Counted from the first letter of the stretch, positions 1 through 6,118 are shown. The stretch is 7,430 nt of DNA from Candidatus Aenigmatarchaeota archaeon (GCA_017608545.1 JAFCFQ010000023.1:1-7430); one strand, 5' to 3'. The notes: generated from the sequence alone by a model not told the origin. Translations and numbers: made by a program.

Positions 1-964
1 CACATATAACTGTTGTAGAACCCAAACCTTCAACTGCTGCCAATTTTTTAACAATCGATTTTCTTTTTAGCATTCTTTGAGTTCCGATAGCTAAGGTTAA
101 AGTGATAACGGCTGGCAAGCCTTCTGGTACGGCTGATATAGCCAAGCTCATAGCAGTTAAAAACATGTTAAAAGGATCTTCTCGTTTAATAACACCTAGC
201 AAAAAAATAATTAAAGTAATTAAAATAACAAAAATTCCTAAAGATTTTCCGAATTTTTGCAATTTTACTTGCAATGGTGTTGGTTCTTCCTTTTCTTGAA
301 CTACACCAGCAATTTTTCCCATTTCTGTTGACATTCCTGTTGAGACAACAATTCCTTTTCCTCTCCCATAAGACACTAGAGTTCCCATAAAAGCCATATT
401 TCCTCTTTCAGAAATTGAAACATCTTTAAGAGGATTGACAAATTTTTTAACAGGAGTGGATTCTCCAGTCAATGTCGATTCATCAATTTTCAACTCTTTG
501 GCCTCAAAAAGTCTCAAATCTGCTGGAACCCTTTTCCCAGCATCCAAAAGAACAATATCACCTGGAACTAATTCTTCTGTTTTTATTTCCATTTTTTCTC
601 CATTTCTTATAACAACCACTTTCGGCACAACCAATTTTTTTAATGCTTCCAAAGTTTTTTCTGCTTTGTATTCTTGATAAAATCCTAAAACTGCATTCAA
701 AACTAAAATTGCACTAATAATTATTGCATCTGTTAACAAGCCGAGAAAAATTGATATTAATACAGCAAACAATAACAAAACAACCAGAAAACTTTTAAAT
801 TGATCAAGAAAAATTAACAAAGCTGTTCTTCTCTTTTTCCCTCTCAATTTATTTAAACCATATTTTTTAAGTCTTACTTGGATTTCGTTTTTGCTTAAAC
901 CATTCTTACTAGTATTTAATATTTTAAAAACAGTTTTGATGTCCATCATATGCCATTTGTTCAT
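1..964 (-). CDS. Cation-transporting P-type ATPase, P2A (Ca2+-ATPase-like), N-terminal part; runs off the left edge
   Basis: My reverse-strand translation gives 321 uninterrupted residues. The order is: cytoplasmic N-terminus with the WH...GLS...YGLNKL pattern of P2-type cation ATPases (residues 4-40), membrane helices at about 49-70 and 76-97, the actuator domain with the TGES dephosphorylation loop at 166-169, and helices at about 241-260 and 266-292, the last carrying PEGLPA (280-285). In SERCA-type pumps the Glu of that motif is a Ca2+ ligand. The visible part ends at GSTTVIC, where SDKTGTLT should follow at once, so the phosphorylation, nucleotide-binding and C-terminal membrane parts lie outside the window. 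The family uses ATP to export cations, most often Ca2+; Na+ or other ions cannot be excluded from this half. The start at 964 is preferred over internal Met6/Met7 because it keeps the conserved Trp-His. No good Shine-Dalgarno precedes it; a TATA-like box lies about 27 bp upstream. Confidence 0.93.
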   Translation of the reverse strand, partial: MNKWHMMDIKTVFKILNTSKNGLSKNEIQVRLKKYGLNKLRGKKRRTALLIFLDQFKSFLVVLLLFAVLISIFLGLLTDAIIISAILVLNAVLGFYQEYKAEKTLEALKKLVVPKVVVIRNGEKMEIKTEELVPGDIVLLDAGKRVPADLRLFEAKELKIDESTLTGESTPVKKFVNPLKDVSISERGNMAFMGTLVSYGRGKGIVVSTGMSTEMGKIAGVVQEKEEPTPLQVKLQKFGKSLGIFVILITLIIFLLGVIKREDPFNMFLTAMSLAISAVPEGLPAVITLTLAIGTQRMLKRKSIVKKLAAVEGLGSTTVIC

Positions 965-986
965 ATTATTTGTTAAATTCCTTTAA

Positions 987-996
987 CTTAAATTTA
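987..996 (-). promoter_or_regulatory. TATA-like box for the P-type ATPase gene (probably leaderless)
   Basis: Read on the minus strand this is TAAATTTAAG, centred about 27 bp before the ATG at 964. In archaea transcription starts roughly 25 bp downstream of the TATA box, so the mRNA would begin at or very near the start codon. This is inferred from spacing and base composition only; AT-rich DNA gives many chance matches. Confidence 0.35.
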
Positions 997-1005
997 ATCA
1001 TAAAA

Positions 1006-1013
1006 GATATAAG
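1006..1013 (+). promoter_or_regulatory. TATA-like box for the 1036 gene (probably leaderless)
   Basis: GATATAAG is centred about 26 bp before the ATG at 1036, the spacing expected for a leaderless archaeal transcript. The region just before the ATG has no Shine-Dalgarno match. With the box at 987-996 it makes a 71-bp divergent promoter region between the two genes. The call rests on spacing and is tentative. Confidence 0.35.
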
Positions 1014-1035
1014 ATACTTAAGAGAAAAATAAGAT

Positions 1036-1389
1036 ATGGAGAATTCAGAAAAGAAAAGATTTCATCAAAAAGCATATAGACATGTTAAAAAACATAGGAA
1101 AAAGTATTCAAGATTTTTTCTATTTTTTATCATTTTACTTATTTTCAGAGTAATGGAAGACTATTTTTTACTCAAAACTATTGGCCTTGAATTTGAGATT
1201 GATTTATTCATTCTTTTAAGCATGATCTCTGCTGCTTTTATATTTACTGTTGTTTCAGAAATAACAGAAAAAATGATTGAAGAAGAGGAAGCTAAAAAAC
1301 TATTAGAATTCATTAGAAAAAAAGAACCTAAAATAGAAAAGGTGATCAAAAAAGAAGAGGAAATGATAAAAAAGAAAATGAAGAAATAA
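1036..1389 (+). CDS. Small two-helix membrane protein of unknown function
   Basis: I do not recognise this 117-residue protein. It has a strongly basic N-terminus (residues 1-26, rich in Lys, Arg and His), a first hydrophobic segment at about 27-48 containing an Arg-Val-Met-Glu-Asp interruption, a second at about 56-77, and a highly charged Lys/Glu-rich C-terminal helix (78-117) that could form a coiled coil. The basic N-terminus and two helices suggest both ends are cytoplasmic. The frame is real rather than chance: charged and hydrophobic blocks are cleanly separated, and an overlapping minus-strand reading frame at 1161-1349 is only its shadow. It sits between a cation-pumping ATPase (divergent) and a cation exchanger (33 bp downstream, same strand), so a link to cation transport is possible, but only by position. 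Confidence 0.75.
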   Translation: MENSEKKRFHQKAYRHVKKHRKKYSRFFLFFIILLIFRVMEDYFLLKTIGLEFEIDLFILLSMISAAFIFTVVSEITEKMIEEEEAKKLLEFIRKKEPKIEKVIKKEEEMIKKKMKK

Positions 1390-1408
1390 TTAGTTATATA
1401 TTAACTAA
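1390..1408. repeat. Short inverted repeat in the 1389-1423 gap
   Basis: TTAGTTA and TAACTAA form a perfect 7-bp stem around a 5-base TATAT loop, followed by seven T residues at 1416-1422. It could act as a weak terminator for the 1036 gene, but the same bases contain the best TATA box for the next gene. The symmetry may therefore be incidental in AT-rich DNA, or an operator overlapping the promoter. Confidence 0.35.
1395..1404 (+). promoter_or_regulatory. TATA-like box for the CaCA exchanger gene (probably leaderless)
   Basis: TATATATTAA is centred about 24 bp before the ATG at 1423. The DNA just before the ATG is a run of T with no Shine-Dalgarno, so a leaderless mRNA starting at the ATG is the simplest reading. 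It lies inside the inverted repeat at 1390-1408. Confidence 0.4.
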
Positions 1409-1422
1409 CACAATATTTTTTT

Positions 1423-2364
1423 ATGTTGTTTATAGATTTATTATTTTTTTCATTAGCGTGTGCTGGCTTGGCAATTAGCGGGGAAACTGTTGTTAAAAGT
1501 TTAATAAAAATTGCTCGATATTATAGCTTAAGGGAGTTTGTAGTAGGCTTTATTTTAATAGCAATAATGACATCAATTCCAGAACTTTTTGTAGGTATAA
1601 TGTCAGTCTTAAGTCAAGTTTCTTCTATTTCTTTAGGTGATATAATAGGTGCAAACATTGTAGATTTAACTGTTGTAGTAGGTATTGCTGCTTTGTTAGG
1701 GAAAAAAATAAAAATTGAAAGTGAAATAGAAAAAAAGGATATATTTTATACAGCTGTAATAGCAATACTTCCTATAATCTTGTTCTTAGATCATAATCTT
1801 TCTAGAATAGATGGCGTTATTTTATTGTTTGCATTTTCTCTTTATATAATAAGATTAATAACTCAAAGAAAACATTTTAGAAAAGTAATTGCAGATCATG
1901 TTTCAAAAAAATTATTAAAAAAGGAATTTATTTTATTTATAGTTAGCCTAATAGTTCTTTTAATAAGTGCTAGGTTTGTTGTTAATTTTGCAATACTTTT
2001 AGTTTCAGATTTGTCTCTTTCTCCAGTTCTTATTGGTTTGACTATAGTATCGATAGGAACAACATTACCAGAATTATTTTTTGAAACTAATTCTGTATTA
2101 AAAGGTCATAGCGGGATGGCAGTGGGAGATCTTTTGGGGAGTGTAGTGGCAAACTCTACTTTAGTTCTAGGCTTAGTTTCACTTTTACAGCCAATGGAGG
2201 CTTATTTTATTTCTTTTGCTATTGGGGCAGGGTTTCTAATATTAACTTTAACTGCTTTTATAATGTTTGCAAGATCAGAAAAAGAAATAACATGGAAAGA
2301 AGGCATAGTTTTATTAATATTTTATATGGCATTTATAATTACAAGCCTTATTTTTAAGAAATAG
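1423..2364 (+). CDS. CaCA-family Na+/Ca2+ (cation/proton) exchanger, YrbG/NCX_Mj-like
   Basis: This 313-residue protein is the normal full length for prokaryotic Ca2+:cation antiporters and has about ten hydrophobic segments arranged as an inverted duplication. Alpha-1 repeat: TSIPE at 50-54, then GDIIGAN at 72-78. Alpha-2 repeat: GTTLPE at 212-217, then GDLLGS at 235-240. By comparison with NCX_Mj the ion ligands should be Glu54, Asp73, Glu217 and Asp236; NCX_Mj has Asn at the position of Asp73, so here all four are acidic. A basic cytoplasmic loop (about 147-167) separates the halves. The likely role is to move Ca2+ across the membrane using a Na+ or H+ gradient, in line with the Ca2+-ATPase-like gene to its left. 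The exact ions are not determinable from sequence. It lies 35 bp before the hydrogenase operon on the same strand and could be co-transcribed with it. Confidence 0.93.
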   Translation: MLFIDLLFFSLACAGLAISGETVVKSLIKIARYYSLREFVVGFILIAIMTSIPELFVGIMSVLSQVSSISLGDIIGANIVDLTVVVGIAALLGKKIKIESEIEKKDIFYTAVIAILPIILFLDHNLSRIDGVILLFAFSLYIIRLITQRKHFRKVIADHVSKKLLKKEFILFIVSLIVLLISARFVVNFAILLVSDLSLSPVLIGLTIVSIGTTLPELFFETNSVLKGHSGMAVGDLLGSVVANSTLVLGLVSLLQPMEAYFISFAIGAGFLILTLTAFIMFARSEKEITWKEGIVLLIFYMAFIITSLIFKK

Positions 2365-2375
2365 ATAAAAATAAG
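2365..2375 (+). promoter_or_regulatory. Possible promoter of the hydrogenase operon
   Basis: ATAAAAATAAG lies about 30 bp before the ATG at 2400, just after the exchanger stop codon. It is the best-placed AT box for a start near 2395, but a weak match. Read-through from the exchanger gene is an equally good explanation. Confidence 0.2.
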
Positions 2376-2399
2376 AACAAATTGCTATAAAATAAAGTT

Positions 2400-3281
2400 A
2401 TGATACAAACTTTTTTTGCAATATTGATTTCAATAATAGGAATTTCAACATCGATATTTTCATTTTTCTACGAAAGAAAGAATTTATTTGTAATTTTAAT
2501 TTTAATATTTTTTTCTTTTATCTCGTTTTTATTTTGGTATTTATCAATTTTAATTTTAATAGCTTTTTTATTTTATAAAAAATTAAATCTGACAACATTT
2601 ATAACAATCAATATGTTTACAGCAGTTCTCTTTTCTTGGTTTTTCTTAAATTTATTTACCATAGATTCTCCATTCTATTTTCTGATAGGTTTATTATCTT
2701 TGTTAATTTTATGTTCTTTATCTATCTTTGGAATTTTTGAAAAAAAATTAAAGAAATACTTATTAATTTCAAATATAATTCAGATTTTATTTGTTATAAC
2801 CGATTTATCAATCGTTAAATTATTTGGTGAATTTGGAGCTTTAAGCGTAATCCAGATATTTAATTACACATTTGCAGGTTTAGCCTTCTTTTTAACTGTT
2901 GGTATATTTGGCAGAGGTAAAACTTATGTTTATGAGTTGGAAGGTTCTTATTTTGCAAGTAGATGGAACGATATTTTTGCAACTATAGGGTGTTTATCTT
3001 TAGCAGGTTTACCAGCTTTTAATATGTTTGTTTCAGAATGGTTATTATTTACAAAAAGTTTTTTGATAACCCCTATAATAACGATTTTGGGTGTTTTTGC
3101 TGCTTTACTTTTATTCATAATGTATTACAAAGTTGTTTACTTTTTGTTAATCGGAAAAACTAGACAAAAACATATACCAAAAGCGATAACGATTATGAAT
3201 GGAATATTAGCCATTATTTGTATTGTTTTAGGGTTTTTCCCACACATACAATTAGAGATTTTATCTAAAGTGATAATATGA
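2400..3281 (+). CDS. Reduced antiporter-like membrane subunit of the hydrogenase (MbhH/EchA/NuoM-like)
   Basis: This 293-residue polytopic protein has about eight to ten hydrophobic segments. Its C-terminal two thirds match the NuoL/M/N and MrpD antiporter family: a KKLKKYLLISN segment (115-125) corresponds to DLKRLLAYSSISQ of the TM8 region, FNYTFAGLAFFLTVG (154-168) to the NHAFFKALLFLLAG helix with His replaced by Tyr156, and SLAGLPAFNMFVSEW (200-214) to the SLAGLPP...F.[KE]W helix, with Glu213 at the position of NuoM Glu407. The family is usually 450-500 residues with over 200 before the DLKRLLAY segment; here there are only about 114, with no recognisable TM5 Glu or TM7 Lys motif. It should be the ion-translocating arm of the complex. 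The start has no Shine-Dalgarno. Its stop overlaps the next start (ATGA). No frameshift is needed: the previous gene ends 35 bp upstream. Confidence 0.85.
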   Translation: MIQTFFAILISIIGISTSIFSFFYERKNLFVILILIFFSFISFLFWYLSILILIAFLFYKKLNLTTFITINMFTAVLFSWFFLNLFTIDSPFYFLIGLLSLLILCSLSIFGIFEKKLKKYLLISNIIQILFVITDLSIVKLFGEFGALSVIQIFNYTFAGLAFFLTVGIFGRGKTYVYELEGSYFASRWNDIFATIGCLSLAGLPAFNMFVSEWLLFTKSFLITPIITILGVFAALLLFIMYYKVVYFLLIGKTRQKHIPKAITIMNGILAIICIVLGFFPHIQLEILSKVII

Positions 3282-3448
3282 AAAAGAAAAGATTAAAGCA
3301 TGTTTTAGACCTTTACATAGGAGGAGAAAGAGATAATCCAGACGATTTATCGCCGGGGGAGTATGGAAAATTTTTCAACAAAAAATGGGTTTGGATTACT
3401 TTTATTATCTTAGTAATTATGTTGTTAATAGCAGGTGTTAATTTATGA
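3278..3448 (+). CDS. 56-residue single-helix hydrogenase subunit (MbhI-like by position)
   Basis: A short frame is fixed by two 4-bp ATGA overlaps, one with the gene before (3278-3281) and one with the gene after (3445-3448), so translational coupling is very likely and the frame is almost certainly used. It begins MKKKRLKHVL, has a soluble part with YIGGERDNPDD (residues 13-23) and SPGEYGKFF, and ends in one membrane helix at about 37-56. In Thermococcales operons a small membrane protein, MbhI, sits at this place between the antiporter-like subunit and the small catalytic subunit and helps join the two modules. I assign the same role by position. The Gly-Gly-Glu segment also recalls the Y..GE stretch near the C-terminus of larger EchA/HyfB-type subunits, so it may be a detached tail of such a protein. 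Sequence-level homology to MbhI is not shown. Confidence 0.8.
   Translation: MKKKRLKHVLDLYIGGERDNPDDLSPGEYGKFFNKKWVWITFIILVIMLLIAGVNL
3433..3437 (+). promoter_or_regulatory. Ribosome binding site for the small hydrogenase subunit
   Basis: AGGTG lies 7 nt before the ATG at 3445, a good match to the archaeal GGTGA-type site, and supports that start. It is inside the coding region of the 56-residue gene. Confidence 0.6.
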
Positions 3449-3870
3449 AAAAATCTCCATGGATTTGTACTTTTGATGTTGGCGGCTGCAACGGATGTAT
3501 ACTGGAGATAGCCGCACTCTTAACTCCAAGATATGATATTGAAAGATTTGGATGTCTCTTAAGGCCTAGTGCAAGACATGCAGATATCCTTTTGGTTAGT
3601 GGAATCGTTAACAAACAAAATAAAGAGAGGTTAAAAACAATTTATAATCAAATGGCGAAAAACAAAAAAGTGATTGCAATTGGTTCATGTGCAATAACAG
3701 GAGGTCCATTTAAAAATGGCTATAACTTTGCAGGGCCCACAGATAAAATAATTCCTGTTGACATGTATGTTCCTGGATGTCCTCCTAGACCTGAAGCAAT
3801 TGAATATGCAATATTAAAACTTTTAGGTAGGTTGAATGATAAAACAAAGAGTAAAAAAATTAGAAGATAA
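3445..3870 (+). CDS. [NiFe] hydrogenase small subunit with one [4Fe-4S] cluster (MbhJ/EchC/NuoB-like)
   Basis: This 141-residue soluble protein has the proximal-cluster cysteines of group 4 hydrogenases and NuoB: Cys15 and Cys18 in GGCNGC, Cys82 in GSCAITGGPF, and Cys112 in VPGCPPRPE. Spacing and surrounding residues fit the family, and the length suits the short membrane-associated form (EchC about 150, MbhJ about 170). It passes electrons between the ferredoxin-like subunit and the nickel site of the large subunit. The CxxC arrangement is hydrogenase-like, whereas complex I NuoB has adjacent cysteines, which supports a hydrogenase. Cys8 and Cys37 are extra. The last twelve codons are shared, in another frame, with the start of the next gene. 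Confidence 0.96.
   Translation: MKKSPWICTFDVGGCNGCILEIAALLTPRYDIERFGCLLRPSARHADILLVSGIVNKQNKERLKTIYNQMAKNKKVIAIGSCAITGGPFKNGYNFAGPTDKIIPVDMYVPGCPPRPEAIEYAILKLLGRLNDKTKSKKIRR
3825..3832 (+). promoter_or_regulatory. Ribosome binding site for the NuoC-like subunit
   Basis: AGGTAGGT just before the ATG at 3836 offers a Shine-Dalgarno with 3-7 nt spacing, inside the previous gene. It supports the upstream start and hence the 35-bp gene overlap. Confidence 0.45.
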
Positions 3871-4144
3871 AAGATTAATAGCAATTGTTTGTAAAGATGA
3901 AGGTGATTTTGTTTTAAATTATTATTTTGATGACAATGGGAAAATTATTGTTTTAAAATTTAAAGTTCCAAAGAAAAAACCATTTATTGAAAGTATAATA
4001 GACATTTTTCCGAATGCAGATTATTATGAAAGAGAAATTCACGATTTCTTTGGTGTTGAATTTGAGGGGAATCCTAAATTACATCTAAAATTGTTTTTGC
4101 CGGATGATTGGAATAAAAAACCACCATTTTTGAAGAAGAGGTAA
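3836..4144 (+). CDS. Minimal NuoC-like hydrogenase subunit (MbhK/EchD-like)
   Basis: This 102-residue soluble protein is recognised by its C-terminal half: YYEREIHDFFGVEFEGN (63-79), then LHLKLFLPDDW (82-92). This is the ERE..D.FG..F.G.P.L......W signature of the 30-kDa/NuoC family. The N-terminal half is a short beta-rich stretch with a Lys-rich middle. MbhK is about 175 residues, so most of the usual N-terminal domain is trimmed. In the family it packs against the small and large catalytic subunits and has no cofactor. The start overlaps the previous gene by 35 bp; no in-frame ATG occurs further downstream before the core, and a Shine-Dalgarno-like AGGTAGGT supports it. Its stop overlaps the next start by one base (TAATG). 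Confidence 0.9.
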   Translation: MIKQRVKKLEDKRLIAIVCKDEGDFVLNYYFDDNGKIIVLKFKVPKKKPFIESIIDIFPNADYYEREIHDFFGVEFEGNPKLHLKLFLPDDWNKKPPFLKKR

Positions 4145-5307
4145 TGCGAATGCATGATTATATCATACCAATAGGGCCCCAGCATCCTGCTTTGAAAGAG
4201 CCTATGTGTATAAGGGTTGCTTTAGATGGTAATTACATTCAAGATGTTAATATAAGAATGGGTTATACACACAAAGGCATAGAAAAAATTTTGGAAGGAA
4301 AAAATCCTGATTCAGCTTTATACATAGCTCAAAGAGTGTGCGGAATTTGTTCTTCTGCTCATGAAAATGCATATTGTAGGACAGTTGAAAATATTTTGAA
4401 ATTTAAACTTAGTGAAAAAGTAAAATTCATAAGAGCTTTAATGATGGAATTAGAAAGAATACATAGTCATGTTCTCTGGTTAGGTTTAATATCACATGAC
4501 ATAGGATATGAAACTTTATTCATGTACTTTTGGAGAGAGAGGGAAAAAGTGATTGATATTTTTGAAAAATTAACAGGAGGAAGAGTTCATCATAACTTTA
4601 ATAAAATAAAAACAGTTAGATACGATTTCGATTTAAAAGATAAAGCATTCATACTAAAAAACTTAGAAAGTCTTGAAAAGAGAGTAGAGTATTATTTACC
4701 AGATATTAAAAAAGATAATGTTATAGTTTCTAGGTTAAGAAATGTTGGAATAATAACAAGAGAAGAAGCAAAAAGATACTGCTTAGTTGGCCCAAATGCA
4801 AGGGGGAGTGGGATAAGTTGTGATATAAGAAAGATAGATCCTCCTTTTGGAATATACAAAGAATTTGAATTCGATGAAATAATAGAAGACGAGGGCGATT
4901 CTTTAGCAAGAACGATAGTCAGAATAAAAGAAGTTTTAGAATCAATAAAAATAATAAAACAGATTTTAAAAATAATGCCAAAAAAACCTATACCAAAATT
5001 TTCTTTGGTCCAAATTCCTGATGGAGAAAGTGTTGGAAGAGTTGAAGCTCCTAGGGGAGAATTATTTTACTTTCTCAAGTTTAAGAATAATAAAATAGAA
5101 AGAGCCAAAATAAGAACTCCAACTTTTGCATCTTTTAAAATAGTTGAAAAAATTTTATTAAATAGGGAGATAGGAGATATACCGGTCATAGTAGGCTCTT
5201 TGGATCCGTGTTTTAGTTGTTTGGAAAGAGTAATGGTTGTGAAAAATGGGAAAACAGAAATTTTGAATGAAGAACAATTTAGGAGGAAGTATGCATGTAC
5301 GAAATAA
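4144..5307 (+). CDS. [NiFe] hydrogenase catalytic large subunit, group 4 (MbhL/EchE-like)
   Basis: 387 residues. It carries both nickel motifs: RVCGICSSAH with Cys66, Cys69 and His73, and DPCFSCLER with Cys356 and Cys359. All four nickel ligands are present, so the protein is a working hydrogenase type and not a NuoD of complex I. Other family marks are GPQHPALKEP (11-20), GYTHKGIEKILEG (40-52), ELERIHSH (about 102-109), GPNARGSGISCDIR and RVEAPRGE. After Arg362 there is a 25-residue tail (363-387). Many large subunits carry such a tail, which a specific protease removes once the Ni-Fe(CN)2CO centre is in place; a HycI-type protease is encoded at 6440-6853. The reaction is 2H+ + 2e- to H2, reversible. 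The ATG at 4144 overlaps the previous stop, but GAGGT at 4138-4142 is better spaced (7 nt) for an ATG at 4150, two codons later, giving MHDYIIP; either start is possible. Confidence 0.97.
   Translation: MRMHDYIIPIGPQHPALKEPMCIRVALDGNYIQDVNIRMGYTHKGIEKILEGKNPDSALYIAQRVCGICSSAHENAYCRTVENILKFKLSEKVKFIRALMMELERIHSHVLWLGLISHDIGYETLFMYFWREREKVIDIFEKLTGGRVHHNFNKIKTVRYDFDLKDKAFILKNLESLEKRVEYYLPDIKKDNVIVSRLRNVGIITREEAKRYCLVGPNARGSGISCDIRKIDPPFGIYKEFEFDEIIEDEGDSLARTIVRIKEVLESIKIIKQILKIMPKKPIPKFSLVQIPDGESVGRVEAPRGELFYFLKFKNNKIERAKIRTPTFASFKIVEKILLNREIGDIPVIVGSLDPCFSCLERVMVVKNGKTEILNEEQFRRKYACTK
5281..5286 (+). promoter_or_regulatory. Strong ribosome binding site for the NuoH-like subunit
   Basis: AGGAGG, a full Shine-Dalgarno, is 8 nt before the ATG at 5295 and inside the large-subunit gene. 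It fixes the start of the next gene; the nearby ATG at 5291 is in another frame. Confidence 0.75.
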
Positions 5308-6065
5308 TTTTCTTTTTTTTGATTCCATTTATTGCGATGTTTTATGAAGGTTTGCGTAGAAAGATAAATGCTAGATTACAAAATAGAATAGGTCCACCAA
5401 TAGTTCAGCCTTTTTATGACATTAAAAAACTTTTTCAAAAAAAGAAATTGAAGAGTCAAAACGACCCTTTTTTTGAGTATTCTCCATTCTTTTACTTTTT
5501 ATCAACATATGCTTTATTTTTATTTATACCATTCTCTATGATCGCTTTTAATTTTGATTTTATTGTTTTAGTTTACATTACAATTTTGTCTAGTGCGTTT
5601 TATGTTTTGTCTGGTTTATCTTCAGATAATCCGTTCGGAATAATCGGCTCAATGAGAGAAATGATATTAATGATAACTTATGAAATAGCGTTTGTTATAA
5701 TTATTTTTAATTTTATTATAAAAGCAAATATTTTATCTTTAGCAAATTTTAATTCAAATTTACTCTTATTATCACTTCCTATATCATCCGCTGCCCTAGC
5801 TGCTGTATTGCTTGTTGAACTTCATGTAACGCCACTTGATAGTCCAGAAGCTTCTACAGAAATAATGAGTGGAAGTAGAACAGAATATAGCGGTAGAAAT
5901 TTAGCTTTCATGGAATTGGCAACGTATTTGAAAAGATTATTTTTTGTTTTTCTAATGCCAATGCTTCTCTTTGGAAAGAATATTTTTATAATTTTACCCT
6001 TAAGTTTATTGTTTTTGTTTATTTATACATTTACTCAAGCAACAACACCGAGATATGTTTCTTGA
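5295..6065 (+). CDS. Hydrogenase membrane anchor subunit (MbhM/EchB/NuoH-like), probably shortened by a 3' frame change
   Basis: 256 residues with about seven hydrophobic segments. The NuoH family marks are clear: EGLRRKINARLQNRIGPP (18-35), QPFYDIKKLFQKK (38-50), SMREMILMITYE (119-130), and the acidic loop LDSPEASTEIMSGSRTEYSG (181-200) followed by NLAFMELA. These form the quinone/E-channel region of complex I; in hydrogenases this subunit anchors the soluble arm and relays the redox energy to the ion path. It overlaps the large-subunit gene by 13 bp. The frame stops right after TTPRY (251-254), where relatives continue into a final membrane helix. The -1 frame from about 6059 encodes a hydrophobic stretch ending at 6118 in an ATGA overlap with the next start. 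A one-base loss, a sequencing error or recoding are all possible. Confidence 0.93.
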   Translation: MYEIIFFFLIPFIAMFYEGLRRKINARLQNRIGPPIVQPFYDIKKLFQKKKLKSQNDPFFEYSPFFYFLSTYALFLFIPFSMIAFNFDFIVLVYITILSSAFYVLSGLSSDNPFGIIGSMREMILMITYEIAFVIIIFNFIIKANILSLANFNSNLLLLSLPISSAALAAVLLVELHVTPLDSPEASTEIMSGSRTEYSGRNLAFMELATYLKRLFFVFLMPMLLFGKNIFIILPLSLLFLFIYTFTQATTPRYVS

Positions 6066-6118
6066 TTATGATTTTAGCATTAATAGATTTCATATTAATA
6101 ATGAGGGGAATTCTATGA
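6059..6118 (+). other. Probable displaced C-terminal helix of the NuoH-like subunit (-1 frame)
   Basis: Read from 6059 in the frame one base behind the NuoH-like gene, the DNA encodes FLIMILALIDFILIMRGIL and then TGA at 6116-6118. That is a membrane helix with a positively charged end, as expected for the last helix of this family. The TGA overlaps the ferredoxin-subunit ATG (6115) as ATGA, the same junction type as at 3278 and 3445. One extra T in the GTTT run at 6057-6060 would join it to the gene and give about 274 residues. Caution: AT-rich DNA often yields hydrophobic frames by chance, and the usual R.DQ linker is not evident. Confidence 0.45.
6103..6108 (+). promoter_or_regulatory. Ribosome binding site that decides the ferredoxin-subunit start
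   Basis: GAGGGG lies 6 nt before the ATG at 6115. The longer frame from the ATG at 6055 has no such site and would add 20 residues unlike the family, so 6115 is chosen. Confidence 0.7.

Noticed and set aside
102..677. Plus-strand reading frames at 102-299 and 435-677
   Set aside because: They lie antisense within the conserved P-type ATPase coding region, have no family features and are shadows.
1161..1349. Minus-strand frame of 62 residues
   Set aside because: Antisense shadow of the 117-residue membrane protein; no motif, no ribosome binding site and no promoter.
1390..1422. Hairpin plus T run as a firm intrinsic terminator
   Set aside because: The stem is A/T-rich (7 bp, one G-C pair) and overlaps the best promoter box of the next gene; archaea do not depend on hairpins. 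Kept only as a repeat.
2386..2394. TATAAAATA as promoter of the hydrogenase operon
   Set aside because: It is a good consensus match but only about 10 bp before the ATG, so transcription would start inside the gene and lose the start codon, unless a later non-ATG start is used.
4144..5307. Reading the operon as respiratory complex I (nuoB-C-D-H-I)
   Set aside because: The large subunit keeps all four nickel cysteines and the small subunit has CxxC in place of adjacent cysteines; NuoD/NuoB of complex I have neither. A hydrogenase protease is also next door.
6055..6114. Longer start of the ferredoxin-like subunit at 6055
   Set aside because: It has no ribosome binding site, adds 20 residues unlike the family, and the ATG at 6115 has GAGGGG at ideal spacing followed by a typical MbhN/EchF beginning.
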